Shown piece after piece: positions 9,526 to 18,173 of a stretch of 64,000 nt of DNA (the stretch's first letter is position 1; each line of letters opens with the position of its first letter). The stretch covers positions 62,001-126,000 of the forward strand of contig NZ_JADIJC010000003.1 of assembly GCF_015278255.1 (NCBI RefSeq). Direction: 5' to 3'. The position numbers and the translations under genes are program-made. The notes beneath the pieces are model-generated. The model worked only from the letters and a program-made list of their open reading frames with translations. It was not told where the DNA came from and did no database searches. This DNA is from Microbacterium hibisci (GTDB lineage: Bacteria; Actinomycetota; Actinomycetes; Actinomycetales; Microbacteriaceae).

Positions 9526-10347
9526 TCAGGCGCAGGTGCCCGTCTCCTGCAGGGCCGGATCCGTGGCGATCGCGCCGTCGACGTCGAAGTCGGCCACCAG
9601 CACGTCGTCCTGCACGGCCACGCCCGTGAGCGTCACCCCGGCGGGCAGATACTGGGCGACGCAGACGTCCCAGTCGCGCAGCACGGTGTCGGTGACGGCG
9701 CCGAACTGCTCCCGCAGCGCGTCGGCGGTCACCTCGGAGTCGCCTAGCCGCAGCGAGACCGGCGTGAGCACGATGTCGCCCGCGGCCGCGGACGGCGTGA
9801 GCGCGACGCCGACGGGGATCGCCACGCCGAAGAGCTCCAGGTCGCGCGACATCGTGACGTTCGGCGCGGCGAGAGCCACGCTGTCGGCGGGGAAGTCCTC
9901 CACGGTCGCGAGCAGCGTCTGCAGCTGCGCCTCGTCGAGCGAGACCGTCGCCGTCGCACCGCTCATCTCGCCGGTGCCCCGCACCGCGACATCCTCGGCG
10001 GTCACCGTGACGTCACCGGTCACCCCGCCGAAGCTCACATCGTCGGACGCGATGGTGAGCTCGTCGAGGCTGCCGCCGATGAGCTGCGGGATCACGGCAC
10101 CGGCGATGCCGACGTCGATCGGCTGGTCGGCCGGCAGCGACAGCTGCGTGCGCACCTGGTCGCGGACCACGCTCGTCACGACCTGGCGCGCGATCGCCTC
10201 GGCCGCGAACCACGCCACCACGGCGAGGACCGCCACGATCGCGAACGCGACGATCCAGGGCCACGCCCGTCGGCGTCGACGCTGCACCGGCGCGGCCGCC
10301 ATCCCGTCGGGAAGCGGCTCGGTGGGCTGCGTGTCGCCGGCGGCCAC
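9526..10347 (-). CDS. DUF2993 family (LmeA-like) membrane-anchored protein
   Basis: A 273-residue protein with a short cytoplasmic N-terminus ending in QRRRRRAW, one membrane anchor (about residues 33-55), and an extracytoplasmic domain of alternating beta strands (DVGIAGAVIPQLIGGSLDELTIASDDV). This is the layout of DUF2993 proteins, which include mycobacterial LmeA, a phospholipid-binding protein acting in lipomannan elongation. A specific role here is not shown. The GTG at 10347 lies 2 nt beyond the argS stop codon with GGAG upstream, so it is cotranscribed with argS. It sits between argS and lysA and may be part of the same operon. Confidence 0.8.
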   Translation of the reverse strand: MAAGDTQPTEPLPDGMAAAPVQRRRRRAWPWIVAFAIVAVLAVVAWFAAEAIARQVVTSVVRDQVRTQLSLPADQPIDVGIAGAVIPQLIGGSLDELTIASDDVSFGGVTGDVTVTAEDVAVRGTGEMSGATATVSLDEAQLQTLLATVEDFPADSVALAAPNVTMSRDLELFGVAIPVGVALTPSAAAGDIVLTPVSLRLGDSEVTADALREQFGAVTDTVLRDWDVCVAQYLPAGVTLTGVAVQDDVLVADFDVDGAIATDPALQETGTCA

Positions 10348-10349
10348 GA

Positions 10350-12017
10350 CTACATCCGCTCCGGGGCGCCGACGCCGAGGAGGTCCAGGCCGTTGCGCAG
10401 CACCTGGCCCGTGGCGTCGTTGAGCCAGAGCCGGGTGCGGTGCACGCTCTCGACCGGCTCGTCGCCGAGCGGGATCACGCGGCAGTTGTCGTACCAGCGG
10501 TGGTAGAGACCCGCCAGCTCCTCGAGGTAGCGCGCGACGCGATGGGGCTCGAGCACCTCCGCGGCATAGGCGACCACCCGCGGGAACTCCTGAAGCGCGC
10601 CGAGCAGCGCGGACTCGGTCTCGTGCGTGAGCAGCTCGGGAGCGAACTCGGAGCGGTCGACACCGGATGCCGCCGCGTTGCGTCCGACGTTGTGCGTGCG
10701 GGCGTGGGCGTACTGGACGTAGAAGACCGGGTTGTCGTTGGTGCGCTTGCGCAGGATCTCGGGATCGAGCGTCAGCGGCGAGTCCGCGGGGTACCGCGCG
10801 AGCGAGTACCGCAGCGCATCGGTGCCGAGCCACTCCCGCAGGTCGTCGAGTTCGATGATGTTGCCGGCGCGCTTGGAGAGGCGGGCGCCGTTGATCGATA
10901 CGAGCTGCCCGATGAGCACCTCGATGTCCTTGTTGGGATCATCGCCCGCCGCACCCGCGAGCGCCTTGAGGCGGTGGATGTAGCCGTGGTGGTCGGCCCC
11001 GAGCAGGTAGATCTTGCGACGGAAGCCGCGATCGCTCTTGTTCAGGTAGTACGCCGCGTCGGCCGCGAAGTACGTGTACTCGCCGTTCGTGCGGCGGATG
11101 ACGCGGTCGCGGTCGTCGCCGAAGTCGGTGGTGCGCACCCACACCGCGCCGTCCTCATCGAACACGTGGCCCTGCTCGCGCAGCCGGTCGACGGCCTCGT
11201 CCACGAGGCTGGGCTCGCCACCGGGGCCCTTCGCCTGGAGGACCCGCTCGCTGAAGAAGACGTCGAAGTGCACGTTGAACTTCTCGAGCGACGCCTGCAG
11301 GTCGCCGAGCTGGAACTCGTAGGCGCGGTCGCGCGCCACGACGAGCTGCTCCTCCGCCGGCAGCGACAGCAGTTCGGGTACCGCGGCGAGCACGCGCGCG
11401 GCGAGGTCGTCGATGTAGGAGCCCGGGTAGCCGTCCTCCGGAGTGGGCTCGCCCTTGGCCGCGGCGAGCACGGAGCGTCCGAAGCGCTCCATCTGCGCAC
11501 CGGCGTCGTTGATGTAGAACTCGCGGGCGAGCGTGGCGCCGCTGGCCAGCAGCAGGCGGGCCATCGAATCTCCCAGGGCCGCCCAGCGGGTGTGCCCGAT
11601 GTGCAGGGGGCCGGTGGGGTTCGCGCTGACGAACTCGAGGTTGATGCTGTTGCCGCGCTGCGACTCGTTCGTTCCGAACGCCGCACCCGCCTCGACGATG
11701 GTCTTCGCGAGCGCGCCGGCGGCCGCGGCATCCAATCGGATGTTGATGAAGCCGGGACCGGCGACCTCGACGTCGGCGACGCCGTCGACCTCCGCGAGTC
11801 CGCCGGCGATCTCGGCCGCGAACTCGCGAGGGTTCGCGCCGACCGCCTTCGCGAGCTTCAGCGCGGCGTTCGAGGCCCAGTCGCCGTGGTCGCGGTTCTT
11901 CGGCCGCTCGAGCGACAGGTCGGCCGCGGTCAGCCCTTCGGCCGCACCGGGTCGTCGGGCCTCGGCGAGCGGGGCGACGACGGCGAGCAGGGCGGCGGAG
12001 AGGGCTTCAGGATCCAT
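10350..12017 (-). CDS. argS: Arginyl-tRNA synthetase
   Basis: A class I aminoacyl-tRNA synthetase of 555 residues that charges tRNA-Arg with arginine. The HIGH signature is in [18 protein letters not shown], and a KMSK-like loop is seen as ARLSKRAGN. The N-terminal Add-1 domain recognising the tRNA D-loop ([16 protein letters not shown]) and the C-terminal anticodon-binding helical domain ([19 protein letters not shown]) are complete. It heads the argS-DUF2993-lysA-hom-thrC-thrB run. A -10-like TAGACT lies 9 nt before its ATG, giving at most a very short leader. Pairing of argS with lysA is a known conserved feature of actinobacteria. Confidence 0.97.
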   Translation of the reverse strand: MDPEALSAALLAVVAPLAEARRPGAAEGLTAADLSLERPKNRDHGDWASNAALKLAKAVGANPREFAAEIAGGLAEVDGVADVEVAGPGFINIRLDAAAAGALAKTIVEAGAAFGTNESQRGNSINLEFVSANPTGPLHIGHTRWAALGDSMARLLLASGATLAREFYINDAGAQMERFGRSVLAAAKGEPTPEDGYPGSYIDDLAARVLAAVPELLSLPAEEQLVVARDRAYEFQLGDLQASLEKFNVHFDVFFSERVLQAKGPGGEPSLVDEAVDRLREQGHVFDEDGAVWVRTTDFGDDRDRVIRRTNGEYTYFAADAAYYLNKSDRGFRRKIYLLGADHHGYIHRLKALAGAAGDDPNKDIEVLIGQLVSINGARLSKRAGNIIELDDLREWLGTDALRYSLARYPADSPLTLDPEILRKRTNDNPVFYVQYAHARTHNVGRNAAASGVDRSEFAPELLTHETESALLGALQEFPRVVAYAAEVLEPHRVARYLEELAGLYHRWYDNCRVIPLGDEPVESVHRTRLWLNDATGQVLRNGLDLLGVGAPERM

Positions 12018-12026
12018 AGCCGGACC

Positions 12027-12032
12027 AGTCTA
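12027..12032 (-). promoter_or_regulatory. -10 box of argS promoter (near-leaderless)
   Basis: TAGACT on the minus strand with a 9-nt spacer before the argS ATG at 12017, giving a predicted 5' leader of only 2-3 nt. Confidence 0.45.
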
Positions 12033-12139
12033 TTCGCCCGGTCCTGGGCGTTCGGCTCGCCTGCCCGGCGTCGCACCCGTCCCGCGTACGCGTCCCCGCG
12101 CCTCTCGGGCTCGCGCCCAGCGGGGGCGCGGCGTCGGAG

Positions 12140-12982
12140 TCAGGAGATCTGCACCAGTGCGCCGAAGTCGTCGGCGGCGGGGTCGGCGGCCTGGGGCAGC
12201 GTCTCGAGTCCCTCCAGCGTCGCGGACTCGGGAACGACCCACGCGTCGACCCGCAGGCGCTGGAGGCCGACGTAGCCGCCGTGATAGCTCAGGAAGGCGC
12301 AGTCGGCGGCGTCGCGGCCCGTCGCGATGCGCACCAGCGCATTGCGGTTCGCGAGGCGGGTGGCGTCGATCACGTACCAGGCGCCGTCGAGGTAGGCCTC
12401 GGCCACGGCGTGGAAGTCCATGGGGCGCAGGCCCGGCGCGAAGCACGCCGCGTAGCGCGCCGGCATGTCCATCGCCCGCAGCAGGGCGATGACGACGTGG
12501 GCGTAGTCGCGGCACACGCCCTGGCCGGTCATGAGTGTCGTCACCGCGCTGTCGGTGCCCTGGCTGAGTCCGGGCGTGTACGTGGTGCTGGTCGAGACGA
12601 ACTCCGACACCGCCGCGATGAGGTCGTGCCCCGACAGGCCCTTGAACTGGCGGCGCGCCTGCTGGAACACCTCGTCGGACTGCGCGTAGCGGCTCGGACG
12701 CAGGTAGGTGATGGCCTCGAGGTCGCTCGTGCGGCTCGATGCGGCCTGGCCGTCGACGGTCGCCTCGTAGCGGATCTCGAGGCGCCCGGGCTCGCCCGTC
12801 AGGCGGTGCAGGCGGCTCCCCGACTGGTCGACGATCTCGGTCGGCGTATAGACGCGATCGCCCTGCGTGAACGTCAGCTGCTCGCTCGAGATCGGCACCG
12901 CCTGGGCGGCCGCGATCTGGAAGATGAGGTCGACGGATGCCCCCAATTCGAGGTCCATCTCAGCGGTCACGACGCGTTGCAC
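12140..12982 (-). CDS. Transglutaminase-like family protein
   Basis: A 280-residue protein with an N-terminal bacterial transglutaminase-associated region (VTAEMDLELGASVDLIFQIAA) and a C-terminal transglutaminase-like fold. The papain-type triad is visible: Cys in GQGVCRDYAHV, His in MDFHAVAEAY and Asp in WYVIDATRL. Such proteins are usually cysteine peptidases or amidases rather than true transglutaminases; the substrate is unknown. No signal peptide is seen, so it is probably cytoplasmic. The GTG at 12982 is preferred over upstream starts because GAGG lies about 8 nt before it and the sequence further upstream has no family resemblance. It is divergent from the SGNH hydrolase. Confidence 0.85.
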   Translation of the reverse strand: MQRVVTAEMDLELGASVDLIFQIAAAQAVPISSEQLTFTQGDRVYTPTEIVDQSGSRLHRLTGEPGRLEIRYEATVDGQAASSRTSDLEAITYLRPSRYAQSDEVFQQARRQFKGLSGHDLIAAVSEFVSTSTTYTPGLSQGTDSAVTTLMTGQGVCRDYAHVVIALLRAMDMPARYAACFAPGLRPMDFHAVAEAYLDGAWYVIDATRLANRNALVRIATGRDAADCAFLSYHGGYVGLQRLRVDAWVVPESATLEGLETLPQAADPAADDFGALVQIS

Positions 12983-13131
12983 CGAAGTATCCTCGCATGC
13001 CGTCGAGGCCGGTTCGTGCGGTCTTCCCCAGCGGCCGCCGTGAGTGTGCTGGACGTGCGCGAGAACCTCAGGATCCACTTCCGGTTTTCCCCAGATCGCA
13101 CCCCGGGTTCGGAGGTCGTCCGGAGATGACA

Positions 13132-13137
13132 TACCCT
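13132..13137 (+). promoter_or_regulatory. -10 box of candidate leaderless promoter for SGNH hydrolase
   Basis: TACCCT, a 6-nt spacer (CTACTC), then ATG at 13144. If used, it rules out the alternative ATG at 13126, because that codon would lie inside the promoter. Confidence 0.45.
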
Positions 13138-13143
13138 CTACTC

Positions 13144-13971
13144 ATGCACGCGCCCGGCCGCTCCCGAGCACGGCGGTTGTGGCTCTCCCTGCTGGGCGTC
13201 GCGCTGGCCGTCGCCGCGGTGTGCGCGGTCGCCGTCCTGAGGCCCTGGGGAGCGGCTCCCGAGCCGGTGCCCGCAGTGGCCGCGGCCGAGGGTGAGACGC
13301 AGGTCGCGGCATCCGTCCCTCCCGCGCCGCTCGCGCTCGACGAGGGCGCGCGGGTGCTCGTGTTCGGCGACTCGTGGGTGTACGGCTCGGCCGCGAACGT
13401 GCCCACGCTGGGCTTCGCCTACCTGCTGGCCGACAGGCTCGGCGTGGAGACCGTCGTCGACGGCGTCCGCGGCAGCGGCTACCTCAGGCCCGGCATCGAC
13501 GGCCCGGCGTACGGCGAGCGTATCGCGGCGCTCGACCCGGCCCTCGCCCCCGACGTCGTCCTCGTCGAGGGATCGATCAACGACCGCCGGGCGTACCCGG
13601 CGGGATACCGCGAGGCGGTCACCGCCGCGTGGGACGCCCTGGCCGCGAAGTTCCCCGACGCCGACGTCGTGATCCTCGGCCCCTCACCCCAGGTGCTTCC
13701 GGTCGAGAGCGCGACGCGCGAGATCGACGCCGACCTCGGCGAGATGGCCGCCGCGCGCGGCTGGTGGTACATCTCCCCCATCGCCGACGACTGGATCACG
13801 ACGGCCAACTACCTCGATGTGATCGACACCGGCCCCGTCGGTCGCGATCACCCGTCGACCGCCGGCCACGCGTACCTCGCCGACCGGGTCGCGGGCGCTC
13901 TCGAGCGCCTCGAGGAGCAGCCGGCCATCGTGGCCGACGCTCCTCACGACGACACCACCGTCGCGCCCTGA
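13144..13971 (+). CDS. SGNH/GDSL-type hydrolase, membrane-anchored
   Basis: A 275-residue protein with an N-terminal signal anchor (RRLWLSLLGVALAVAAVCAVAVL, in two parts) and an extracytoplasmic SGNH esterase domain. Block I is VLVFGDSWVYG with the nucleophile serine; the block III asparagine is in EGSINDRR; the block V Asp-His pair is in GRDHPSTAGHAYLAD near the C-terminus. It probably acts on acyl or acetyl esters at the cell surface; the substrate is unknown. An alternative ATG at 13126 has GGAGG 10 nt upstream. I favour 13144, whose -10 box fits leaderless initiation. Confidence 0.85.
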   Translation: MHAPGRSRARRLWLSLLGVALAVAAVCAVAVLRPWGAAPEPVPAVAAAEGETQVAASVPPAPLALDEGARVLVFGDSWVYGSAANVPTLGFAYLLADRLGVETVVDGVRGSGYLRPGIDGPAYGERIAALDPALAPDVVLVEGSINDRRAYPAGYREAVTAAWDALAAKFPDADVVILGPSPQVLPVESATREIDADLGEMAAARGWWYISPIADDWITTANYLDVIDTGPVGRDHPSTAGHAYLADRVAGALERLEEQPAIVADAPHDDTTVAP

Positions 13972-14015
13972 CGTGGCGGGCGGACCCGGTCGAGGGTGGT
14001 AACCTCGATCGGCAC

Positions 14016-14091
14016 GCCTCCGTAGCTCAGGGGATAGAGCGTTGGTTTCCGGTACCAAAGGTCGCAGGTTCGATTCCTGTCGGGGGCACCA
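14016..14091 (+). tRNA. tRNA-Arg (anticodon CCG)
   Basis: A 76-nt cloverleaf including an encoded CCA. The acceptor stem GCCTCCG pairs with CGGGGGC (one G-U). The D arm is GCTC-AGGGGATA-GAGC. The anticodon arm TTGGT-TTCCGGT-ACCAA places CCG in the loop, reading the CGG codon. The T arm GCAGG-TTCGATT-CCTGT carries the usual TTCGA. It stands alone, with a strong hairpin about 60 nt downstream. Confidence 0.97.
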
Positions 14092-14149
14092 CCACACCAC
14101 CAGGTCGTGCACCGAAGGTCTTCGCGCATATGCGGAGCACTTGACGCGG

Positions 14150-14179
14150 GAATCGCCGCCAGGGAACTGGCGGCGATTC
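14150..14179 (+). terminator. Intrinsic terminator-like hairpin downstream of tRNA-Arg
   Basis: Perfect 13-bp arms (GAATCGCCGCCAG and its complement) around a GGAA tetraloop of GNRA type. The T-rich tract after it is weak (CGTTTACG), as is common in high-GC actinobacteria. Confidence 0.7.
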
Positions 14180-14274
14180 ACGTTTACGCCTGCGGCGGCC
14201 GTTCAGGGCGCCGGATGAATCGCGGAGACGTGCCCCCTGGGCAGTGCACCCCTGGCCTCCATACTGGAAGCGCC

Positions 14275-14730
14275 ATGTCGAAGACCTCCGCCCCCGCCCC
14301 CGTCCTCACCACCGCGCAGAAGGTGTGGCGCGTGCTCGTCGTCATCGGCTTGCTCGCGGTGGGCATCACCATGGTGATGGTCGTTCCTGGCAAGGGCGGG
14401 GCCGGAGAGATCGGCTCCGAGATCGGCATGCCGGTCATCGTGGGCGGGACCCTGGTCGCGTTCGCGACGCTGCTCATCGCCCACTTCCTGCCGGCCGCGT
14501 ACCGGGGCGAGCGTCGGAGCGAGCGCGCCACCGCGTGGGCCGGCACCTTCTGGGGGGTGGTCTTCGGCGTCGGCATCGTCGTGGCCTTCCGGCTGTTCAT
14601 CATCGCCGTGGACGAGGTCAGCCGGTACAGCGATCAAGAGATCGGCGTGTGGTTCGCGTGCACCGCGCTCAATGTGCTGCTGATCTCCACTCACGCGATC
14701 CGGGCCACTCTCGCACGCGCGCAGGAATAG
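14275..14730 (+). CDS. Small four-helix membrane protein, unknown function
   Basis: A 151-residue protein with four predicted membrane helices: VWRVLVVIGLLAVGITMVMV, MPVIVGGTLVAFATLLIAHF, GTFWGVVFGVGIVVAFRLFI and WFACTALNVLLISTHAI. A short basic/polar segment (AAYRGERRSERA) joins helices 2 and 3. I do not recognise a named family. GGAAG lies 4 nt before the ATG, and a -10-like CATACT lies 9 nt before it, so the transcript leader is very short. It precedes two further small membrane-protein genes on the same strand, but a gap of more than 100 nt makes a shared operon uncertain. Confidence 0.7.
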   Translation: MSKTSAPAPVLTTAQKVWRVLVVIGLLAVGITMVMVVPGKGGAGEIGSEIGMPVIVGGTLVAFATLLIAHFLPAAYRGERRSERATAWAGTFWGVVFGVGIVVAFRLFIIAVDEVSRYSDQEIGVWFACTALNVLLISTHAIRATLARAQE

Positions 14731-14845
14731 CCGCGCGCCGGCTCGCGGGACCGCTCGGCGACCGCCTGTCAACCTCCTTCCCGTCTCCCCGGATGGTGGT
14801 CACCATGTCATCGACCGGTGACCGCCTGAGCGAAGGGAGATCGAG

Positions 14846-14971
14846 ATGGTGGATTTCACTCCGGAGGAGGAAGGCGCCCGCCGTGGCGAAGCCGTCGTCT
14901 TCTGGTCGTGGATCGTGGTGCTCGCCGGCGGACTGGCGTACCTGATCGCGATCCCGCTGATGGGGCGGTGA
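14846..14971 (+). CDS. 41-residue single-span membrane protein
   Basis: A short frame opening MVDFTPEEEGARRGEAV and followed by one hydrophobic helix (VFWSWIVVLAGGLAYLIAIPL). GGGAG sits 6 nt before the ATG. The gene ends 2 nt before the DUF6766 gene starts, so the two are surely cotranscribed and probably translationally coupled. The acidic N-terminus and single helix suggest a small accessory subunit. I do not recognise the family. Confidence 0.6.
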   Translation: MVDFTPEEEGARRGEAVVFWSWIVVLAGGLAYLIAIPLMGR

Positions 14972-14973
14972 CC

Positions 14974-15648
14974 ATGCGCCCGCTTCGCGACAACGCGCTC
15001 AGCCTCGCCTTCGGCGCCCTGTTCGTGCTGGCACTGGCCGGCCAGTCCGTCGCCGGCTGGCTCGAGAACAACGAGCGCCTGCAGGAGCACGGTCAGGCCG
15101 CGGAAGGATTCCTGTCGTTCGTCGGGTCGTCCGAGTTCGTCGTGGACGTCGCCGAGAACTGGCAGTCCGAGTTCCTGCAGTTCTTCCTGTTCATCGTGGC
15201 CACGATCTGGCTCATCCAGCGGGGATCGCCCGAGTCGAAGAAGCCCGGCGACGAGGGCCCGGGCACCGACGAGGAACAGCTCGTCGGCGAGCACGCACGA
15301 CCTGATTCGCCCTCGTGGGCGCGGGCACGCGGCATCCGTCAGACGATCTTCTCCAACTCGCTGCTGCTGGTGATGGGAACGGTGTTCGTGCTGTCGTGGC
15401 TGGCGCAGTCGCTCGCCGGCACGGTGGTGATGAACTCGGAGAACGCCGAGCACGGGCAGCCCGCGATCACCTGGGCGGAGTACCTCGGCACACCCGACTT
15501 CTGGAACCGGACGCTCCAGAACTGGCAGTCGGAGTTCCTCGCGGTGGGGGCGATGATCGCGCTGTCGATCTTCCTCCGACAGCGCGGTTCGAGCGAGTCG
15601 AAGCCGGTCGGCGCCCCGCACCACCAGTCGTCGGTCTCGGGCGAGTGA
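14974..15648 (+). CDS. DUF6766 family membrane protein built from two repeats
   Basis: A 224-residue protein with two copies of a unit of two membrane helices. The segment NWQSEFL occurs at residues 62-68 and again at 183-189, each followed by a helix and then QRGSPESK or QRGSSESK. The opening helices (NALSLAFGALFVLALAGQS and SNSLLLVMGTVFVLSWLAQS) also match, giving a repeat offset of 121 residues. The linker between the halves is acidic and polar (about residues 88-118). This matches what I know as the DUF6766 family, whose function is unknown. It lies directly after the 41-residue membrane protein. Confidence 0.75.
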   Translation: MRPLRDNALSLAFGALFVLALAGQSVAGWLENNERLQEHGQAAEGFLSFVGSSEFVVDVAENWQSEFLQFFLFIVATIWLIQRGSPESKKPGDEGPGTDEEQLVGEHARPDSPSWARARGIRQTIFSNSLLLVMGTVFVLSWLAQSLAGTVVMNSENAEHGQPAITWAEYLGTPDFWNRTLQNWQSEFLAVGAMIALSIFLRQRGSSESKPVGAPHHQSSVSGE

Positions 15649-15844
15649 TCTCGAACGCGCAGCGGGCGGGGATCGGATGCCGAGCCCCGGCCGGATCCGG
15701 ACACGCGGGGCCCCGCAGCCCGGGTGTCAAGGGCTATCCACCAGCGGTCGCCGGGAGGACCATGGACTCGAAGCCTGATCGACGGCCGCCTCGTTGCGAC
15801 CCCCACCGCGCCGGCCGCCGGCAGACTCCGGACGGAGGCCCACC
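15649..15844. other. Intergenic region upstream of DUF7882 gene
   Basis: 196 bases with no supported gene and no clear promoter hexamer. They contain one copy of the GGATGCCG word and GC-rich sequence. The last 15 nt carry the ribosome-binding site of the next gene. Confidence 0.4.
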
Positions 15845-16183
15845 ATGGGCAAGCTGATCTACGAAGGGACCGTCAAGGTCGACTTCGACGACAGGACGCT
15901 CGCGCACCTGCAGCTGGTGATCGGGACCAAGCTGAGACGCGGAGAGCCGTTCCACTTCACGTGGCGCGACGATGCCAGCATCGGCGACGGGCGCACGACG
16001 ATCTGGGTGCATCCACGATGCTCCCTGGTCTACAAGTTCTACGGCAGTCGCAAGCCGCAGTTGAACCCGGCATGGATCGACGCGCTGGCCCACACGGCGA
16101 ATTCGCCGGCCGGGCTGTACCTGGTTCCTGAGCCTGCCCTGCCGCCGGTCGAGCACGAAGACGCGCACGACCTCGTCGGCTGA
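15845..16183 (+). CDS. DUF7882-like small protein
   Basis: A 112-residue soluble protein beginning MGKLIYEGTVKVDFDDRTLAH, with a compact alpha/beta pattern and a conserved WRDD-type segment followed by TTIWVHPRCSLVYKF. Homologues in Microbacteriaceae are often labelled 'ATP-dependent DNA ligase', but no nucleotidyltransferase KxDG motif is present and the protein is far too short; I regard that label as wrong. It fits the DUF7882 group. GGAGG lies 6 nt before the ATG. It is convergent with the sugar ABC operon and its function is unknown. Confidence 0.65.
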   Translation: MGKLIYEGTVKVDFDDRTLAHLQLVIGTKLRRGEPFHFTWRDDASIGDGRTTIWVHPRCSLVYKFYGSRKPQLNPAWIDALAHTANSPAGLYLVPEPALPPVEHEDAHDLVG

Positions 16184-16227
16184 GTGGAGGGGCGACTGGA
16201 CGCGGCGGTCGCCCCCCCACCAGCGGG

Positions 16228-17211
16228 TCAGCCCTTCACACCACCGGCGCTGATGCCGTGGATGATCTGGCGCTGCGCGAGGAAGAACACGATGATCATC
16301 GGCACGGTCGCGATCACGCTCGCGGTGACGATGAGCTCCCAGTGCCACTCGCCGCCGAACCCGAAGGCGTCGACGAGAGACTTCAGCCCGCGCGGGACGG
16401 TGAAGTCCGACGAGTCGCGCAGGTAGATGAGCGCCCTCATGAGGTCGGTCCAGACCGCCTGCACTTCGAACACGAAGGTGACGGCGAGCGCCGGCTTGCT
16501 CAGCGGGAGAGCGATGCGCCAGAACAGCTGCCAGTTGGATGCCCCGTCCACGCGTGCCGCTTCGAAGAACTCGCGCGGCAGCCCGAGCATGAACTGACGC
16601 AGCAGGAAGATGTAGAAGGCGCTGCCGAACATGTTGCCCGCCCACAGGGGGACGAGCGTGCCCACGAATCCCAGCGCGTTCCAGATCAGGAACGTCGGGA
16701 TCATCGTGACGGCCCCGGGCAGCATCATCGTCGCCAGCACGACGCCGAACAGCGCTCCGCGCCCGCGGAAGCGGAAGTAGGAGAAGCCCCACGCCACCAT
16801 CGCGCTCGACAGCGTCACCGTGGTCGCGGCGAGCACCGTGACAAGGAGCGTGTTCCACAGCCACAGAGCGAGCGGGGCCGTCTCCCACACTTGGACGTAG
16901 TTGTCGAGCGTGAAGGTCTCGGGAATGAGCTTGTTGTCGAAGACCTCGCTGCGCGGCTTGAACGAGGCGCTGACCAGCCACACGAACGGGTACGCGAAGA
17001 CGACCGCGAGCAGCGACAGCGCGGTGACGACGAGCGCGGTGCGCACCCGACGCCGACGCCGCGCGCGCCCGGCCGTCGAGGTCGGCCGCTGCGCGGCCTC
17101 GTCGACATCGGTCGTCGAGCCGCCGGTCGCGGCGGTGTCGATCGGCCCGCTCGGGTGACGGGCACCCAACTCGTCGGGCGTGGACCGGTCGGGCGGCAGC
17201 ACCCTGCTCAT
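16228..17211 (-). CDS. Carbohydrate ABC transporter permease (MalG type)
   Basis: An inner-membrane subunit of a type I ABC sugar importer, 327 residues. A 65-residue cytoplasmic N-terminal extension rich in Pro, Thr and Arg precedes six membrane helices. The EAA loop that docks the ATPase is seen as EAARVDGASNWQLFWRIALP, and the C-terminal GGVKG ending is typical of MalG-like proteins. Its ATG overlaps the stop codon of the MalF-type gene by 4 nt (ATGA). No ATPase gene is present in this operon, so a shared MsiK/UgpC-type ATPase elsewhere is inferred. The sugar is not predictable. Confidence 0.93.
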   Translation of the reverse strand: MSRVLPPDRSTPDELGARHPSGPIDTAATGGSTTDVDEAAQRPTSTAGRARRRRRVRTALVVTALSLLAVVFAYPFVWLVSASFKPRSEVFDNKLIPETFTLDNYVQVWETAPLALWLWNTLLVTVLAATTVTLSSAMVAWGFSYFRFRGRGALFGVVLATMMLPGAVTMIPTFLIWNALGFVGTLVPLWAGNMFGSAFYIFLLRQFMLGLPREFFEAARVDGASNWQLFWRIALPLSKPALAVTFVFEVQAVWTDLMRALIYLRDSSDFTVPRGLKSLVDAFGFGGEWHWELIVTASVIATVPMIIVFFLAQRQIIHGISAGGVKG

Positions 17212-18173
17212 GAGCGGTCCTCCCCCTCGTAGTAGACGATGCGGCGCGACACCACGATCTGAATGACGGTGACGACCATGATCACGGCGAAGAGCACCCA
17301 CGCCATCGCGGACGCGTAGCCCATGTGAAGGAACTCGAACGCCTGCTGGAACAGATAGATGACATAGAACAGCGCGGCGTCGTTGCTGTAGGTCGTATTG
17401 CCGGCACCGAAGAACGCGGTGTACGCCTCGTCGAAGGTCTGCAGCCCCGCGATGGTGTTGACCACGATGATGAAGAAGAGGGCCGGGCTGATCATCGGAA
17501 TCGTGACCGACAGCGACTGACGCCAGAATCCCGCGCCGTCCATCCGCGCCGAATCGTAGAGCTCGTCGGGTACCGCCTGCAGCGCGGCCAAGAGGATGAT
17601 CACCGAGGCGCCCACCGTCCAGAGGCTCATGATGATGAGGCCCGGCTTCACCCACGCGGCATCCGTCGTCCACGATGGCCCGTCGATGCCGAACCAGCCC
17701 AGGACGGTGTTGAACAGCCCGTTCTGACCGTTGAAGAGCAGGAGGAAGAGGATGCCGACCGCCACCGGCGGCGTCATCTTGGGCAGGTAGAACACGGTGC
17801 GGAAGAACCCCGAGCTGCGCCCCGCCCGGTTGAGCAGGAGCGCGAGCATGAGCGACACCAGCACGTACAGCGGCACCTGCACCGCGGTGAAGATCAGCGT
17901 GTTGCCGATGGCGAGCGCGATCTTCGGGTCTTCGAAGAGCCGTACGTAGTTCTCCATCCCGACGAACTCGGGATTGTTGATGACGTCGTAGTCCGTGAGC
18001 GAGAGATAGACGCTGTAGATGAGCGGCCAGGCGGTGAACAGACCGAAGCCGATCAGCCAGGGGCTCAGGAACAGCAGCGCCGAGCCGACGTACCGCCGCC
18101 TGGCCCGCCGGCGCGCCCGCGAACGGTCGGCCGGCGGCGCCGGCGGCGGAGCGGTCAGGGTCGGCGCTGCCAT
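17208..18173 (-). CDS. Carbohydrate ABC transporter permease (MalF type)
   Basis: The partner permease, 321 residues. A basic N-terminus (SRARRRARRR) precedes six helices beginning YVGSALLFLSPWLIGFGLF. The EAA-type loop is DELYDSARMDGAGFWRQSLS followed by VTIPMISPALFF. It lacks the very long periplasmic loop of E. coli MalF, like most actinobacterial relatives. Its start overlaps the binding-protein stop codon by one base (TGATG) and its own end overlaps the MalG-type gene, so all three genes form one tightly coupled transcript. Confidence 0.93.
   Translation of the reverse strand: MAAPTLTAPPPAPPADRSRARRRARRRYVGSALLFLSPWLIGFGLFTAWPLIYSVYLSLTDYDVINNPEFVGMENYVRLFEDPKIALAIGNTLIFTAVQVPLYVLVSLMLALLLNRAGRSSGFFRTVFYLPKMTPPVAVGILFLLLFNGQNGLFNTVLGWFGIDGPSWTTDAAWVKPGLIIMSLWTVGASVIILLAALQAVPDELYDSARMDGAGFWRQSLSVTIPMISPALFFIIVVNTIAGLQTFDEAYTAFFGAGNTTYSNDAALFYVIYLFQQAFEFLHMGYASAMAWVLFAVIMVVTVIQIVVSRRIVYYEGEDRS

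Noticed and set aside
12983..13132. 50-residue N-terminal extension of the transglutaminase-like protein
   Set aside because: The extension has no family resemblance, overlaps the divergent promoter region, and GTG 12982 has GAGG upstream.
13944..14129. Minus-strand frame encoding DRNRTCDLWYRKPTLYPLSY
   Set aside because: It is the antisense translation of the tRNA-Arg gene and its flank, a well-known source of spurious proteins.
15845..16183. ATP-dependent DNA ligase
   Set aside because: The label is found on homologues, but no ligase motif is present and the protein has only 112 residues.
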